From RYN-230 sp963793825 (lineage in GTDB: Bacteria > Actinomycetota > Actinomycetes > Streptosporangiales > Streptosporangiaceae), in assembly GCA_963793825.1 (NCBI GenBank), contig CAWCBE010000008.1, positions 62,001 to 126,000 of the forward strand: a stretch of DNA of 64,000 bases, written 5' to 3'. How positions within the stretch are numbered: the stretch's first letter is position 1; every line of letters starts with the position of its first letter. Under the pieces are notes generated by a model that was not told the DNA's origin, made no database searches, and saw only the letters and a program-made list of their open reading frames with translations. Below are positions 1 through 9,506 of this stretch, piece by piece. The translations under genes and the position numbers were made by a program.

Positions 1-570
1 GACTCGGCGGTCCGCCGGTACGTGCGCGACGCGGGCCCGCTGCTCAGCCGGCTACAGGTACTCACCCGAGCCGACTGCACCACCAGGAACAAGGCCAAGG
101 CGGCCCGCCTGGCCAGGGCCCAGGACGGCCTGGAGCAGCGCATCGCCGTGCTCAGCGCCGCCGAGGAACTCAAGAAGATCCGGCCCGACCTGGATGGCAA
201 CCAGATCATGGAGATCCTTGGCCTGCCACCCGGCCCGGAGGTCGGCCGCGCCCACGACTACTTGCTGGAACTCCGCATGGAGCACGGTCCGCTGGGGCCG
301 GAGCGGGCCACCGAGGAACTGCTGCGCTGGGCCGGCCGCGACCCCGGGACGGAGGAGACCGGCCACGCCGGGGCGGCCGGCCCCGCTAGCGCTACGCCGG
401 CCCAGCCCCGAGGCGACGCTCCCGCTCAGCCTGACCGTGACGCCCCCGCTCAGCCCGGCAGCGACGCCGGGGCCGACCCGGATCCGGGCCCGGCTTCCGG
501 TGCGGGGCGGCCCGGAACAGCGGAGCCGGGCGACGGCACTGAGCCTGAGGACGCGGAGCCGGGGGAGTGA
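1..570 (+). CDS. cca: CCA tRNA nucleotidyltransferase, C-terminal part
   Basis: The reading frame is open at the left edge, so only the C-terminal part of the enzyme is present. The visible protein runs from the helical tRNA-binding region (SRLQVLTRADCTTRNKAKA, then a segment with KKIRPDLDGNQIMEILGL and GPEVGRAHDYLLELRME), which is typical of bacterial class II enzymes that add or repair the 3' CCA of tRNA. The last 70 or so residues are a low-complexity Ala/Pro/Gly/Asp tail not expected in the enzyme core. That tail overlaps the 3' end of the converging MFS gene by 121 bases. The nucleotidyltransferase catalytic domain lies outside the window. Identification rests on family knowledge of the C-terminal motif. 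Confidence 0.88.
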   Translation, partial: DSAVRRYVRDAGPLLSRLQVLTRADCTTRNKAKAARLARAQDGLEQRIAVLSAAEELKKIRPDLDGNQIMEILGLPPGPEVGRAHDYLLELRMEHGPLGPERATEELLRWAGRDPGTEETGHAGAAGPASATPAQPRGDAPAQPDRDAPAQPGSDAGADPDPGPASGAGRPGTAEPGDGTEPEDAEPGE

Positions 571-1952
571 TCCCCGGCTGAACCGGCTGGGGAGGCCCCC
601 GCGGAGCGGCCGCCGGACGCCGAGGAGCCGCGGGCGGCCCAGTAACCGGCGGCGGTCACCCCGAAGCCCGCCGCAATCACGGCCACCATCGCCGACGAGT
701 GCCCGTTCACCGGCATGAACGCCGCGCAGAGCCCCGCTCCCGCGGCAAAGGTGATGTTGACCGTCATGTCGTAGAACGAGAAGACGCGGCCGCGGTAGTC
801 GTCGTCCACTTCTTCCTGCAGGATCGTGGTGGCGCAGATGGCGACGCCCTGGCCGACCAGGTTGAGCCAGAACCCGATGAATAGGAACGCGGCCTGGCTG
901 AACGTCTCGCCGAGTGCGGCGGTCACCAGCGCGCCGCTGGCGAGCAGCAGGGTCATCCAGGCCGGCTTGCCCAGCCGCCTGGTCAGGCGCGGGGTGATCA
1001 GCGCGGCGCACCCGTAGCCGACCGCGGACACCAGCACCAGCACGGTGAAGTGGCTGAGTGCGGCGTTGGCGCCCGCGGACCGGTAGAAATAGTTCCGGTA
1101 CAGCAGGATCGACATCAGGAACAAGATCCCGTACAGCAGCCGGTAGCCGCCGGTCGCGCCGAGCGCGGCGGCCGGCCCGCGCCGCCGGGCCACGTACCGC
1201 GCGCCCGCCGCCAGGCCCGCGGCCACGTCGGCGATCTCGCCGAGGACCGAGCCGGGACGGGTCCGCCCCGGCTCGCCCGCGGGGCCGAGCAGGTCGCGGT
1301 GCATGGTCCGGGCCACCAGGCCGGCGGCTATGTAGAAGCATCCCGCGGCCAGCAGGGTGACGGCGGAGCCGTCCCGGCCGCCGCCGGTCGCCACGTGCAC
1401 GCCCAGTCCGGCCAGGCCGCCCGCGGCGGTCATGATCCCGCCTGCGGTGGGCGACACCGCGTTGGCCATCACCAGCTCGTCACCCGCCACCACGTGCGGC
1501 AGCGCCGCGGACAGCGAGGAGAGGAAGAACCGGTTCACCCCCAGGACGCACAGCACGCTGGCGTACAGCGGCAGGCCCAGGTTGCCGGACGCCACCAGGC
1601 CCGCGGCCAGCACCACGAAAACCGAGCGGATCAGCGCCGACCAGACCAGGATCTGGCGCCGGGACCAGCGGTCGATGAACACCCCGGCAAACGGGCCGAT
1701 CAACGAGTAGGGCACGTACAGCACGGCGAACGCCGCCGCCGCCGACGCCGGGTTGGGGAACGAGGTGCTGTTGAAGAACACGTAGGAACCCAGGCCGGCG
1801 GTGAACACGCCGTCGCCCGTCTGGGAGATGAGCCGGGTGGAGAACAGCCGCCGGAAGTCCCGCCCGCGGAGCAGCACCCGCAGGTCGGCGAGGAAGGAAG
1901 ACCCGTGTCGTCGGCCGCGCAGTCTCGCCTTGACGGCGGCCAGGACAGTCAT
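450..1952 (-). CDS. MFS-family efflux transporter
   Basis: This 500-residue protein has the pattern of about 12 hydrophobic helices of a major facilitator, with basic cytoplasmic loops such as DRWSRRQ after helix 2, and belongs to the group of actinobacterial drug or macrolide exporters. It should sit in the inner membrane; the substrate cannot be predicted. About 60 Ser/Gly/Pro-rich residues follow the last helix. They are encoded antisense to the low-complexity tail of the CCA-transferase gene, so the two convergent genes share 121 bases and no terminator is visible between them. The ATG start is the first methionine of the conserved N-terminal region. Confidence 0.88.
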   Translation of the reverse strand: MTVLAAVKARLRGRRHGSSFLADLRVLLRGRDFRRLFSTRLISQTGDGVFTAGLGSYVFFNSTSFPNPASAAAAFAVLYVPYSLIGPFAGVFIDRWSRRQILVWSALIRSVFVVLAAGLVASGNLGLPLYASVLCVLGVNRFFLSSLSAALPHVVAGDELVMANAVSPTAGGIMTAAGGLAGLGVHVATGGGRDGSAVTLLAAGCFYIAAGLVARTMHRDLLGPAGEPGRTRPGSVLGEIADVAAGLAAGARYVARRRGPAAALGATGGYRLLYGILFLMSILLYRNYFYRSAGANAALSHFTVLVLVSAVGYGCAALITPRLTRRLGKPAWMTLLLASGALVTAALGETFSQAAFLFIGFWLNLVGQGVAICATTILQEEVDDDYRGRVFSFYDMTVNITFAAGAGLCAAFMPVNGHSSAMVAVIAAGFGVTAAGYWAARGSSASGGRSAGASPAGSAGDHSPGSASSGSVPSPGSAVPGRPAPEAGPGSGSAPASLPG

Positions 1953-2067
1953 CCGCTCAGCCTACGGCCGCTGGCCCAGCGCACTACGGGCGAGCACCGC
2001 ATCCGGGAACACTCTTGACCTACCCGGAAGCCGCCCGCCAGGATCGGGCGGCCGCGGGCCGTGGCGG

Positions 2068-2406
2068 TCAGCCCGGGATCCGCCGGGTGTACTCGGCGGG
2101 CCCGAAGAAGACCAGCACGGACAGGTCCTCGGTGACGTCGGTGAACCGGTGGGTTTCCGCTGCGGGCACGTACACCGCGGTGCCGGGCCCGACATCGACG
2201 GTGAAGGACCCGGCCTGCAGCCGGGCCCGTCCCCGGGTGACCACGTAGATCTCGTCCTCGCTGTGCGGCTCCTGCTCGTCGATCCCGCCCTTGGGCAGCG
2301 AATACGTGCCCACCGACAGATCGCTGACCCGCAGGTGCTCCACCCAGTGGCTGCCGTCGCCCGGATCGGGCTCGGTGTAGTTACCCGCGCCGTTCAGGAC
2401 CTGCAT
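2068..2406 (-). CDS. Cupin-domain protein
   Basis: A 112-residue single-domain cupin. The first cupin motif is visible as EPHSEDEIYVVTRGRARL, with a metal-ligand His and Glu set, followed by GPGTAVYVPAAETHRF, the second motif with its His. Such small cupins bind a metal and act as dioxygenases, isomerases or sugar/effector sensors; the substrate cannot be told. The ATG at 2406 is chosen because AGAGGGGG lies just upstream. It lies 84 bases downstream of ino1 on the same strand and may be co-transcribed with it. Confidence 0.85.
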   Translation of the reverse strand: MQVLNGAGNYTEPDPGDGSHWVEHLRVSDLSVGTYSLPKGGIDEQEPHSEDEIYVVTRGRARLQAGSFTVDVGPGTAVYVPAAETHRFTDVTEDLSVLVFFGPAEYTRRIPG

Positions 2407-2490
2407 CGTTCCCCCTCTGCTGTGCTGGCCCGGGGCGACCCCCCGGACCCCCCCGCGAATCGGGATGGTGCCCGGCGCCAGCACCCGCTG

Positions 2491-3570
2491 CTAACGCTCG
2501 ATGTCGCCGCGGATGAACTGCTCGACCAGGTCGCGGGCGGCCTCGTCGCCGTACTGCTGGGGCGGGGACTTCATGAAGTAGGACGCGGCGGACAGGATGG
2601 GACCGCCGATGCCCCGGTCCTTAGCGATCTTCGCCGCGCGGATCGCGTCGATGATCACGCCCGCGGAGTTGGGCGAGTCCCAGACCTCCAGCTTGTACTC
2701 CAGGCTGAGCGGGACATCCCCGAACGCCCGGCCCTCCAGCCGGATATAGGCCCACTTGCGGTCGTCCAGCCACGGAACATGGTCGGACGGGCCGATGTGC
2801 ACCGCGGCCTTCTCCATCTCATGCGGGATCTGCGAGGTGACGGACTGGGTCTTGGAGACCTTCTTGGACACCAGCCGCTTGCGCTCCAGCATGTTCATGA
2901 AGTCCATGTTGCCGCCGAAGTTCAGCTGGTAGGTCCGGAGCAACTCGACGCCGCGGTCCTCGAAAAGCTTGGCCAGCACCCGGTGCGTGATGGTCGCGCC
3001 CACCTGGGACTTGATGTCGTCCCCGATGATCGGCACCCCGGCGGCGGTGAACCTGGCCGCCCACTCCGGGTCGGAGGCGATGAACACGGGCAGCGCGTTC
3101 ACGAAGGCCACCCCGGCGTCGATCGCGCACTGCGCGTAGTAACGGTCCGCCTGCTCCGATCCAACCGGGAGATAGCACACCAGCACGTCCGCGCGGGAGT
3201 CACGGAGCGCCTGGACGACATCGACCGCCGGGTCCGGGGACTCGGAGATCATCTCCTGGTAGTACTCGCCCAGGCCGTCCATGGTCGGGCCGCGCTGCAC
3301 GGTCACCCCGGTCGGCGGCACGTCGCAGATCTTGATGGTGTTGTTCTCGCTCGCCCCGATGGCTTCCGCGAGATCCCGGCCCACCTTCTTCGCGTCCACG
3401 TCGAACGCGGCGACGAACTCCACGTCCCGCACGTGATAGGGGCCAAAGGTGACATGCATGAGCCCGGGGACCCGGCCGCCGGGCTCGGCATCCTTGTAGT
3501 ACTCCACGCCCTGGACCAGGGAGCTGGCGCAGTTGCCCACGCCGACGATGGCTACCCGTACCGAACCCAT
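2491..3570 (-). CDS. ino1: Inositol-3-phosphate synthase
   Basis: A 359-residue protein that converts glucose 6-phosphate to 1L-myo-inositol 3-phosphate with NAD, the entry step to phosphatidylinositol and mycothiol in actinobacteria. The Rossmann motif GVGNCASSLVQG is at residues 10-21. Other family hallmarks are the GDDIKSQVG segment and NFGGNMDFMN near the middle, and LEYKLEVWDSPNSAG towards the C terminus. Length matches the actinobacterial short form. It is followed by the cupin gene and preceded at a distance of 56 bases by the PadR regulator on the same strand, an arrangement conserved in related genomes. Confidence 0.96.
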   Translation of the reverse strand: MGSVRVAIVGVGNCASSLVQGVEYYKDAEPGGRVPGLMHVTFGPYHVRDVEFVAAFDVDAKKVGRDLAEAIGASENNTIKICDVPPTGVTVQRGPTMDGLGEYYQEMISESPDPAVDVVQALRDSRADVLVCYLPVGSEQADRYYAQCAIDAGVAFVNALPVFIASDPEWAARFTAAGVPIIGDDIKSQVGATITHRVLAKLFEDRGVELLRTYQLNFGGNMDFMNMLERKRLVSKKVSKTQSVTSQIPHEMEKAAVHIGPSDHVPWLDDRKWAYIRLEGRAFGDVPLSLEYKLEVWDSPNSAGVIIDAIRAAKIAKDRGIGGPILSAASYFMKSPPQQYGDEAARDLVEQFIRGDIER

Positions 3571-3626
3571 GGGGATTACTCCTTCTCTCAGCCTTCGGCC
3601 GCGTTGAGCGGCGTCAAGTCATTGCC

Positions 3627-4244
3627 TCAGCCGGCCGGTCCCGCGCCGGTCCCGCCATCCGGCCGCGGGGTGCTGTCTTTCGCCTGATCCGGGCCGGCCT
3701 GGCGCTCGGAGGCGATCAGCTCATTGAGCCAGCGCACCTCGCGCTCGACCGACTCCAGGCCATGCCGGTGCAGTTCCAGCGTGTAGCTGTCCATCCGGTC
3801 CCGGGTCCGGGCGATCGCGCCCCGTACCCCGTCCATCCGCTCTTCCAGCCGGGTCCGGCGGCCTTCCAGGATGCGCAGCCGGATGTCCGCCCGGGTCTGG
3901 CCGAACAAGGCGAAGTGCACCCCGAATCCGTCGTCTTCCCAGGCGGCCGGGCCGGATTCGGTCAGCAGCTGCTGGAGCCGCTCCTTGCCGTCCGCGGTCA
4001 GCCGGTAGACGATCTTCGATCGCCGGCCGGAGAGCGGTTTGGCCGGGCCATCCGGGACCTCTTCCGCGATCAGCCCCTGGACCAGGAGCTCCTTCAGGCA
4101 CGGGTACAGCGACCCGTAGCTGATAGCCCGGAACGCGCCGAGGATCGCGTTGAGCCGCTTGCGCAGCTCATATCCATGCATCGGCGTCTCATGCAGCACG
4201 CCGAGAACCGCGAGCTCCAGGACGCGCGAGCGTTGCCCGACCAT
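3627..4244 (-). CDS. PadR-family transcriptional regulator
   Basis: A 205-residue PadR protein. The winged-helix DNA-binding domain covers the first 100 residues (VLELAVLGVLHETPMHGYELRKRLN and ISYGSLYPCLKELLVQGLI), followed by the Vir-like C-terminal helices. The first convincing start is the ATG at 4244, with GGGAGG about ten bases before it; the frame stays open further upstream into a palindrome, which argues against longer starts. The 9-bp palindrome at 4331-4351 is a likely autoregulatory operator. Position directly upstream of ino1 suggests that it may control inositol synthesis, but this is inference. Confidence 0.92.
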   Translation of the reverse strand: MVGQRSRVLELAVLGVLHETPMHGYELRKRLNAILGAFRAISYGSLYPCLKELLVQGLIAEEVPDGPAKPLSGRRSKIVYRLTADGKERLQQLLTESGPAAWEDDGFGVHFALFGQTRADIRLRILEGRRTRLEERMDGVRGAIARTRDRMDSYTLELHRHGLESVEREVRWLNELIASERQAGPDQAKDSTPRPDGGTGAGPAG

Positions 4245-4330
4245 TCCTGCCCGCACCTCCCGTCGCACCGCCCGCGCCGGGACCGGATGCCCTGGCGCCA
4301 GATCGGTGTATCGGCTCAATGTACCCGCGC

Positions 4331-4351
4331 GATGTATCGAACCGATACATC
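4331..4351. promoter_or_regulatory. Palindromic operator, candidate PadR site
   Basis: Two perfect 9-base arms, GATGTATCG and CGATACATC, separated by AAC. The partial copies GGTGTATCGG (4305-4314) and ATGTAC (4319-4324) lie next to it on the PadR side. It is located between the divergent padR and DUF5318 genes, about 87 bases before the padR start. The ATGT-spacer-ACAT form matches the general PadR operator pattern. Confidence 0.7.
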
Positions 4352-4464
4352 ACAAAGATATGCGGCGGCCAGTAAAGCCGCAACTCCGGCTCATCCGTCG
4401 TTTCCCCGGTAACCGGACGATCCGGGTAGCGGCCGGTGCCCGCGCCCGTCGTACCCTGTCGGTG

Positions 4465-4869
4465 ATGGGAGTCAGGCGTTCGGTCGTTGATTACGGGCTT
4501 GCCCGGCGGGCAACGCTCGCGTCCGTGCTGGCCGGGCACACCACCGTCGCCGACGTCTGTGACGCCCACCCCTACCTGCTGCGGGCGGCCAGGTTTCATG
4601 GTGAGGCCACGGAGGTCGCCTGCCCCATCTGCCGCCGGTCCAAGCTGACCCACGTCACCTACGTCTATGGAGACGAACTCGGGCCGTACGCGGGCCGGGT
4701 GAAGCAGGGACCGGAGCTCGCCGAGATGGCGTCCGAATACGGAGAGTTCCGGGCCTATGTGGTCGAAGTCTGCCAAAGTTGCTCCTGGAACCACCTTGCC
4801 TCGTCTTACGTTCTCGGCACAGGCGAGCCACCTGCCCGGCGCCGTCGGCGGGCGCGTGCCGGTGAGTAA
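4465..4869 (+). CDS. DUF5318 family protein
   Basis: A 134-residue actinobacterial protein of unknown function. It has two CxxC pairs (VACPICRRSK and VEVCQSCSW), which suggest a small zinc-binding fold, between the conserved stretches VDYGLARRATLASVLAG and RAARFHGEATEVACP. The ATG at 4465 starts the conserved region; GTG at 4462 is an alternative. It lies divergently from padR and just upstream of the penicillin-binding protein gene, its usual neighbour in related genomes. The C terminus is a basic Arg-rich tail. Confidence 0.85.
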   Translation: MGVRRSVVDYGLARRATLASVLAGHTTVADVCDAHPYLLRAARFHGEATEVACPICRRSKLTHVTYVYGDELGPYAGRVKQGPELAEMASEYGEFRAYVVEVCQSCSWNHLASSYVLGTGEPPARRRRRARAGE

Positions 4870-5035
4870 CGGCGGGGCATGACCTGCCGTTCTCCGGGAC
4901 GAGCAGGTCATAGCCGCCTGGTGCAGATGTGACGAATTCCTAACCTGCGCCGGGAGGCTGGGGCCACCGGATACCGTGAGGCCCGGCGGTCGCCTGCTGT
5001 CCGCCCACGACTGCCTCTCCAACCAGCGAGGACGC

Positions 5036-8026
5036 GTGAGTTACCCAGATTCTTCCGGCGCATATTCCCAGGACCCGCGGGGTGCGGGCCGCCCTGGCGT
5101 GCCCCGTGGCAGCCACCGCGGCCAGCCCCAGGGGCCCGGCCACGGCGGGTACCCAGGCCGCGGTCCTGGCCGGGACCAGGGTCCGGCGGGCTATGGGGAG
5201 AATCAGGACTACCAGTGGGACCGCGGCGTGACGGACCGCGGGGCGGCGGACCGCGGCGGTGACCGGACGGCCCGGGCCGCGGGCAACGGCCGCGCGGAGC
5301 GGCCGCGGCGGCGCGGTGGCCGGGACCTGGGCACCGCGGCCAGCCAGGGCAGCGGCCAGCCCGGCGGCGGGATGAGCGCCCGGGACAAGCTGGCCGCCCG
5401 GCTGGGCACCGGCCCGGCCGCAGCCGCGCCGGGCCCGGATGACGGCTACGGCCCGCCGCCCGCGGCCCGGGGTTACCCGGCGGCCGCGCGCGGCCGGGGC
5501 CCGGCTGGCGCGGGCCGCCCCCAGGGCGGGTACCCCGGGGGTGGTTACCGGGATGATGGCTATCCGGCGGGCGGCTATCAGGGACCAGGCGGCCGGCAGG
5601 CCGCCGCCATGCCGGGCGATACCGGCGGCCCGGGCGGCCGGGGCCGCGGCGGGCATGGCGGCGGGCGCGGCGGCGGTCCCGGGCGGCGGCCCCGCCGCAA
5701 GGGCGACTGGTGGCGCCGCTGGACATGGAAGAAGGCCATGTTCCTGACGCTGGCCACCGGCGGCGCGTTCATCGTCATCATGCTGGTCGGCTTCTACTTC
5801 GTCCTCGCGCAGACGCCGATCCCGGTCGCCTCGGAGTTCGCCACCGGGCAGGCCTCGCAGGTCTATTTCCGGGACGGCACGACGCTGGTCGGCCGGTTCG
5901 GCAGCACGGACCGGCAGATCCTGATGCCCAACCAGATCCCGGTCATGGTCCAGCACGCCATGGTGGCCGCCGAGGACAAGCATTTCTACAACGAGGGCGG
6001 CGTCTCGTTCACCGGCATCATGCGCGCTGCCATCGCCGACCTGACCAGCGGCTCGGTCCAGCAGGGTGGCTCCACCATCACCCAGCAGCTGGTGCGCAAC
6101 TACTACGACGGGATCGGCACCGCGCAGACCGCCACCCGGAAGATCAAGGAGATCTTCGTCGCGGAGAAGCTGGCCCAGCTCAAGTCCAAGCAGTGGATCC
6201 TCACCCAGTACATGAACACCGTGCCCACCGGGGCGAACTTGTACGGGTTCGGCGCGGCCGCGCAGGCCTACTTCGGCGTGCCGGTGGACAGGCTGACCGT
6301 GGCCCAGGCGGCGATGATCGCGGCCATGCCGCAGGCGCCCAGCGGGTACAGCCCCGACCCGTCGGCCGGCGTGGCTTACCAGAATCTGGTGACGCGCTGG
6401 CACTACGTGCTCAACACGATGGTCCAGCAGGGCTGGCTGACGCAGCAGGAGGCCAGCGCCCAGAAGTTCCCCAAGATCGTCAAGGCGTTCAACAACAGCT
6501 GGTCCGGATACCGCGGCTACATCATGGGGGCGGTGCTGAACGAGCTGGAGGCCACCTACCACTACAGCCCCCAGCAGATCGAGAACGGCGGGCTGCGCAT
6601 CGTCACCACGTTCAGCAAGCCGATGATGAACGCCTTGTACACGTCGGTGAACCAGGAGCTGTCGCTGATCGGCCCGCACGTGCCGGCCTGGGCGCACACC
6701 GGCGCGGTGCTGGAGGACCCGCGCACCGGCGAGATCTGGGCCACGTACGCCGGGCCCAACTACGACGCCCCGCTGCGCGGGCCGTACAGCTGCGCGAAGA
6801 TCCGCTGCCAGTGGGACATGGCGCTGCAGAACCGGGAGCAGGTCGGCTCCTCGTTCAAGCCCTACGTGCTGGCGCTGGCCCGCCAGCAGGGCATGAACGT
6901 GAAGACCAGCACGCTGGACGGCCACTCGCCGCTGTGGATCCCGCCGGTGGCCCAGCCAATGACCTATGCCAGCCAGACCCCGCCGGCCAACGGGGCCGGC
7001 TACTACGAGGTGGGCAACGATGCGGGTGACCCGCAGGCCAACGGGGTGAGCGTGGTGACCGCGTCGGCGGAGTCGCTGAACACCGCTTACACCGACCTCT
7101 ACCACCGGGTGGCGGGCACCGACGGGCAGAGCATCATCGCCCTGGAACGGAACCTGGGCGTGGACGTGTCGTCGTCCGCGTCCGGCCTGTACTCCATGCG
7201 CGATGAGGTGGGCAGCGCGCTCGGCCAGGCGTCGCTGACCGTGGGGGAGCAGGCCAGCACGTTCTCCACGTTCGCCAACAACGGTGAGTACATTTCCCCG
7301 CACGTGATCCTGGAGATCCAGCAGCAGCAGCCCGGGCAGGCCATGTCCACCACGATGGCCAAGGTGACCCGGCGCCAGGTGCTGACGCCGGACGAAGCCT
7401 CGGACGTGGACTACGCGCTGTCCTTCGACACCCAGCCGGGCGGCACCGCGCCGAACGCGGGCCTGCCGGATGGCCGGCAGATCATCGCCAAGACCGGGAC
7501 CACCAACCTGTCCCAGTCCGCGTTCTTTATCGGCTCTATCCCGCAGTTCACTCTGGCGGTGGGCATGTTCACCAACCAGCAGGGCTGCCCGGCCAACGTG
7601 TCCGGCTGCCAGGCGGCGGCCAACCAGGAGAGCGCGCCGCCGCCCGGGGTGCAGACGCTGTACGGGCTGGCCGGCCTGCAGGGCTATGGCGGCCAGATGC
7701 CCGCCTCCATCTGGCATAGCTTCGCCCTGAAGGAGTTCGCCCAGATGCCGGCGCAGAGCTTCCCGGCTCCGGACTTCGGCGGCACCGCCTGGAACCTGCT
7801 CGGCCCGTACACGCCGAAGCCCAAGCCGACGGCGTCGCCCACGCCCACGCCCACCCCGACCTGCCTGGGCTTCTTCTTCGGGCGGCACTGCCACTCCGAC
7901 GGCGGCGGCCAGCAGCCACCCAACCCGAATCCCCCTCTCCCGGTGCCGACCGCCCCGGCCCCCCCGACCCCGCCCACCCCGACGCTGCCGGGCGGGGCGG
8001 GCCGGGCACGAACAGCAGTCCGGTAG
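5036..8026 (+). CDS. Bifunctional penicillin-binding protein (class A PBP)
   Basis: A 996-residue peptidoglycan synthase. Residues 1-235 form a Gly/Pro/Arg-rich cytoplasmic tail and residues 236-259 one membrane helix. The GT51 glycosyltransferase follows with EDKHF at 313 and the GGSTITQQLVRN motif. The transpeptidase has the SSFK nucleophile motif at 605-608, SLN at 680-682 and KTGT at 819-822. The last 80 residues are Pro/Thr-rich and extracellular. It polymerises and cross-links glycan strands outside the membrane. The start is the GTG at 5036, which is preceded by GAGGA; the frame is open 60 bases further upstream. A short GCCCGG/CCGGGC hairpin follows the stop. Confidence 0.96.
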   Translation: MSYPDSSGAYSQDPRGAGRPGVPRGSHRGQPQGPGHGGYPGRGPGRDQGPAGYGENQDYQWDRGVTDRGAADRGGDRTARAAGNGRAERPRRRGGRDLGTAASQGSGQPGGGMSARDKLAARLGTGPAAAAPGPDDGYGPPPAARGYPAAARGRGPAGAGRPQGGYPGGGYRDDGYPAGGYQGPGGRQAAAMPGDTGGPGGRGRGGHGGGRGGGPGRRPRRKGDWWRRWTWKKAMFLTLATGGAFIVIMLVGFYFVLAQTPIPVASEFATGQASQVYFRDGTTLVGRFGSTDRQILMPNQIPVMVQHAMVAAEDKHFYNEGGVSFTGIMRAAIADLTSGSVQQGGSTITQQLVRNYYDGIGTAQTATRKIKEIFVAEKLAQLKSKQWILTQYMNTVPTGANLYGFGAAAQAYFGVPVDRLTVAQAAMIAAMPQAPSGYSPDPSAGVAYQNLVTRWHYVLNTMVQQGWLTQQEASAQKFPKIVKAFNNSWSGYRGYIMGAVLNELEATYHYSPQQIENGGLRIVTTFSKPMMNALYTSVNQELSLIGPHVPAWAHTGAVLEDPRTGEIWATYAGPNYDAPLRGPYSCAKIRCQWDMALQNREQVGSSFKPYVLALARQQGMNVKTSTLDGHSPLWIPPVAQPMTYASQTPPANGAGYYEVGNDAGDPQANGVSVVTASAESLNTAYTDLYHRVAGTDGQSIIALERNLGVDVSSSASGLYSMRDEVGSALGQASLTVGEQASTFSTFANNGEYISPHVILEIQQQQPGQAMSTTMAKVTRRQVLTPDEASDVDYALSFDTQPGGTAPNAGLPDGRQIIAKTGTTNLSQSAFFIGSIPQFTLAVGMFTNQQGCPANVSGCQAAANQESAPPPGVQTLYGLAGLQGYGGQMPASIWHSFALKEFAQMPAQSFPAPDFGGTAWNLLGPYTPKPKPTASPTPTPTPTCLGFFFGRHCHSDGGGQQPPNPNPPLPVPTAPAPPTPPTPTLPGGAGRARTAVR

Positions 8027-8095
8027 CGCGACCACCCGGCCCGGTGCCGGGCAGAATCAGCGGCAGCAGAAGGGCGAGCCGATGACGGAGCGCGG

Positions 8096-9499
8096 GTGAG
8101 CGACGCAGCAGCCGGTCCGGCCGGCCACGGCCCGGGCGGCACACCACATCCCCGGGCGGCGCGGCTGGCGGTCCTGGCCGGGTCCAGCACCGCCCTGGTC
8201 CTGGCGACCCTGCTGGGCTGCGCGCTCGCGCTGACCAACAAGTGGGCGTGCCGGGCCGGCGCCTGGAACGGGTACCTGGCCCAGTTCCAGGCGCACTGCT
8301 ACACCGACATCTACCCGCTGTACTACGGCGAGGGGCTGTCGGCCGGGAAGGTGCCCTACTACGGCCACCCGGTCGAGTACCCGGTGCTCATCGGCGGAGC
8401 CATGCAACTGGCTGCCTGGGTGGTCCGCCCGATCAGTGACCCGTTCACCCGGGGCCGGGAGTTCTTCGACGTCACGATCGTGCTGCTGACCATCTTCGCC
8501 ATCGCCGGGGTGCTGGCCACCGCCTACCTGGCGGGCCGGGCCCGGCGGTGGACCGCGCTCGGCGTGGCGCTCGCGCCCGCGGTGATCCTGGGCGCGTTCA
8601 TCAACTGGGACCTCATCGCCATGGGCCTGGTGATGCTGGGCATGGCCGCGTGGGCGGCGCGGCGCGGCGTGCTGGCCGGCGTGCTCATCGGGCTGGCCGT
8701 GGCGACCAAGTTCTACCCGCTGCTCTTCTTCGGCCCACTGCTGCTGCTCTGCCTGCGGGCCGGCCGGATGCGCCAGTTCTGGGTGACCGCCGGCTGGGCG
8801 GCGGCCGCCTGGCTGGCCGTGAACCTGCCCGTGATGATCGCCGCACCGTCCGGCTGGGAGCGGTTCTACCAGCTGAACGAGACACGTGCGGCGGACTGGG
8901 GCTCGATCTGGTATTTCTTCCAGACCGAGCACTGGCCGGGGGTGGGCACCAGCAGCGTGCACGCGCTGAACCTGATCTCCTCGCTGGTCTTCCTGGCCGG
9001 CTGCGCCGGGATCGCGCTGCTCACCCTGGCCGCGCCGCGCCGCCCGCGGGTGGCCCAGGTCTTCTTCCTCGTCCTGGCCGTCTTCCTGCTGTCCAACAAG
9101 GTGTGGTCCCCGCAGTACGTGGTGTGGCTCGCCCCGCTCGTGGTGCTGGCCCGGCCCCGGATCGGCGCCTACCTGCTGTGGCAGCTGTCCGAGGTGGCGT
9201 ACTTCTTCGGCATCTGGGCGTACCTGATCACGATCGCGGTGTCCGGGCCGACAGCGGCGGACGTCGGGGGGATCAGCAGCGGGCTGTACTTCGGCGCGCT
9301 GCTGGCCCGGTTCCTCACCGTGCTGCTGCTCTGCGGCCTGGTGATCCGGGACATTCTGCACCCGGCCGGGGACGTGGTCCGCACCGGGGGCGTGGACGAC
9401 CCGGCGGCCGGGGTGCTGGCCGGCGCGCCTGACCGCTTCGTGCTGCCGCTGGGCGCCCGCCGGGGTCGCCAGCCTTCCGCCGCCCCGGCCCAGCCCTGA
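8096..9499 (+). CDS. GT87-type membrane mannosyltransferase (DUF2029)
   Basis: A 467-residue polytopic membrane protein with about ten hydrophobic helices. Features of the polyprenol-phosphate-mannose-dependent alpha-(1,2) mannosyltransferase family (GT-C fold) include an early extracytoplasmic loop with Asp (YTDIYPLYYGEGL and HPVEYPVL), FINWDLIAMGL and ATKFYPLLFFGPLLLL. Family members elongate phosphatidylinositol mannosides or lipoglycans. It lies 69 bases after the PBP gene on the same strand, so both may be co-expressed for envelope synthesis. The GTG start is used because the nearby ATG at 8082 ends after five codons. Confidence 0.87.
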   Translation: MSDAAAGPAGHGPGGTPHPRAARLAVLAGSSTALVLATLLGCALALTNKWACRAGAWNGYLAQFQAHCYTDIYPLYYGEGLSAGKVPYYGHPVEYPVLIGGAMQLAAWVVRPISDPFTRGREFFDVTIVLLTIFAIAGVLATAYLAGRARRWTALGVALAPAVILGAFINWDLIAMGLVMLGMAAWAARRGVLAGVLIGLAVATKFYPLLFFGPLLLLCLRAGRMRQFWVTAGWAAAAWLAVNLPVMIAAPSGWERFYQLNETRAADWGSIWYFFQTEHWPGVGTSSVHALNLISSLVFLAGCAGIALLTLAAPRRPRVAQVFFLVLAVFLLSNKVWSPQYVVWLAPLVVLARPRIGAYLLWQLSEVAYFFGIWAYLITIAVSGPTAADVGGISSGLYFGALLARFLTVLLLCGLVIRDILHPAGDVVRTGGVDDPAAGVLAGAPDRFVLPLGARRGRQPSAAPAQP

Positions 9500-9506
9500 C
9501 CCGGCG

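Noticed and set aside
1801..3687. 628-codon plus-strand frame across the MFS start, cupin and ino1
   Set aside because: It spans the ends of three real minus-strand genes and has no recognisable domain.
4940..8035. Open frame of 1031 codons on the minus strand opposite the PBP gene
   Set aside because: It is the mirror of a GC-rich coding frame: Arg/Ala/Gly/His-rich, with no domain, while the plus strand has all PBP motifs.
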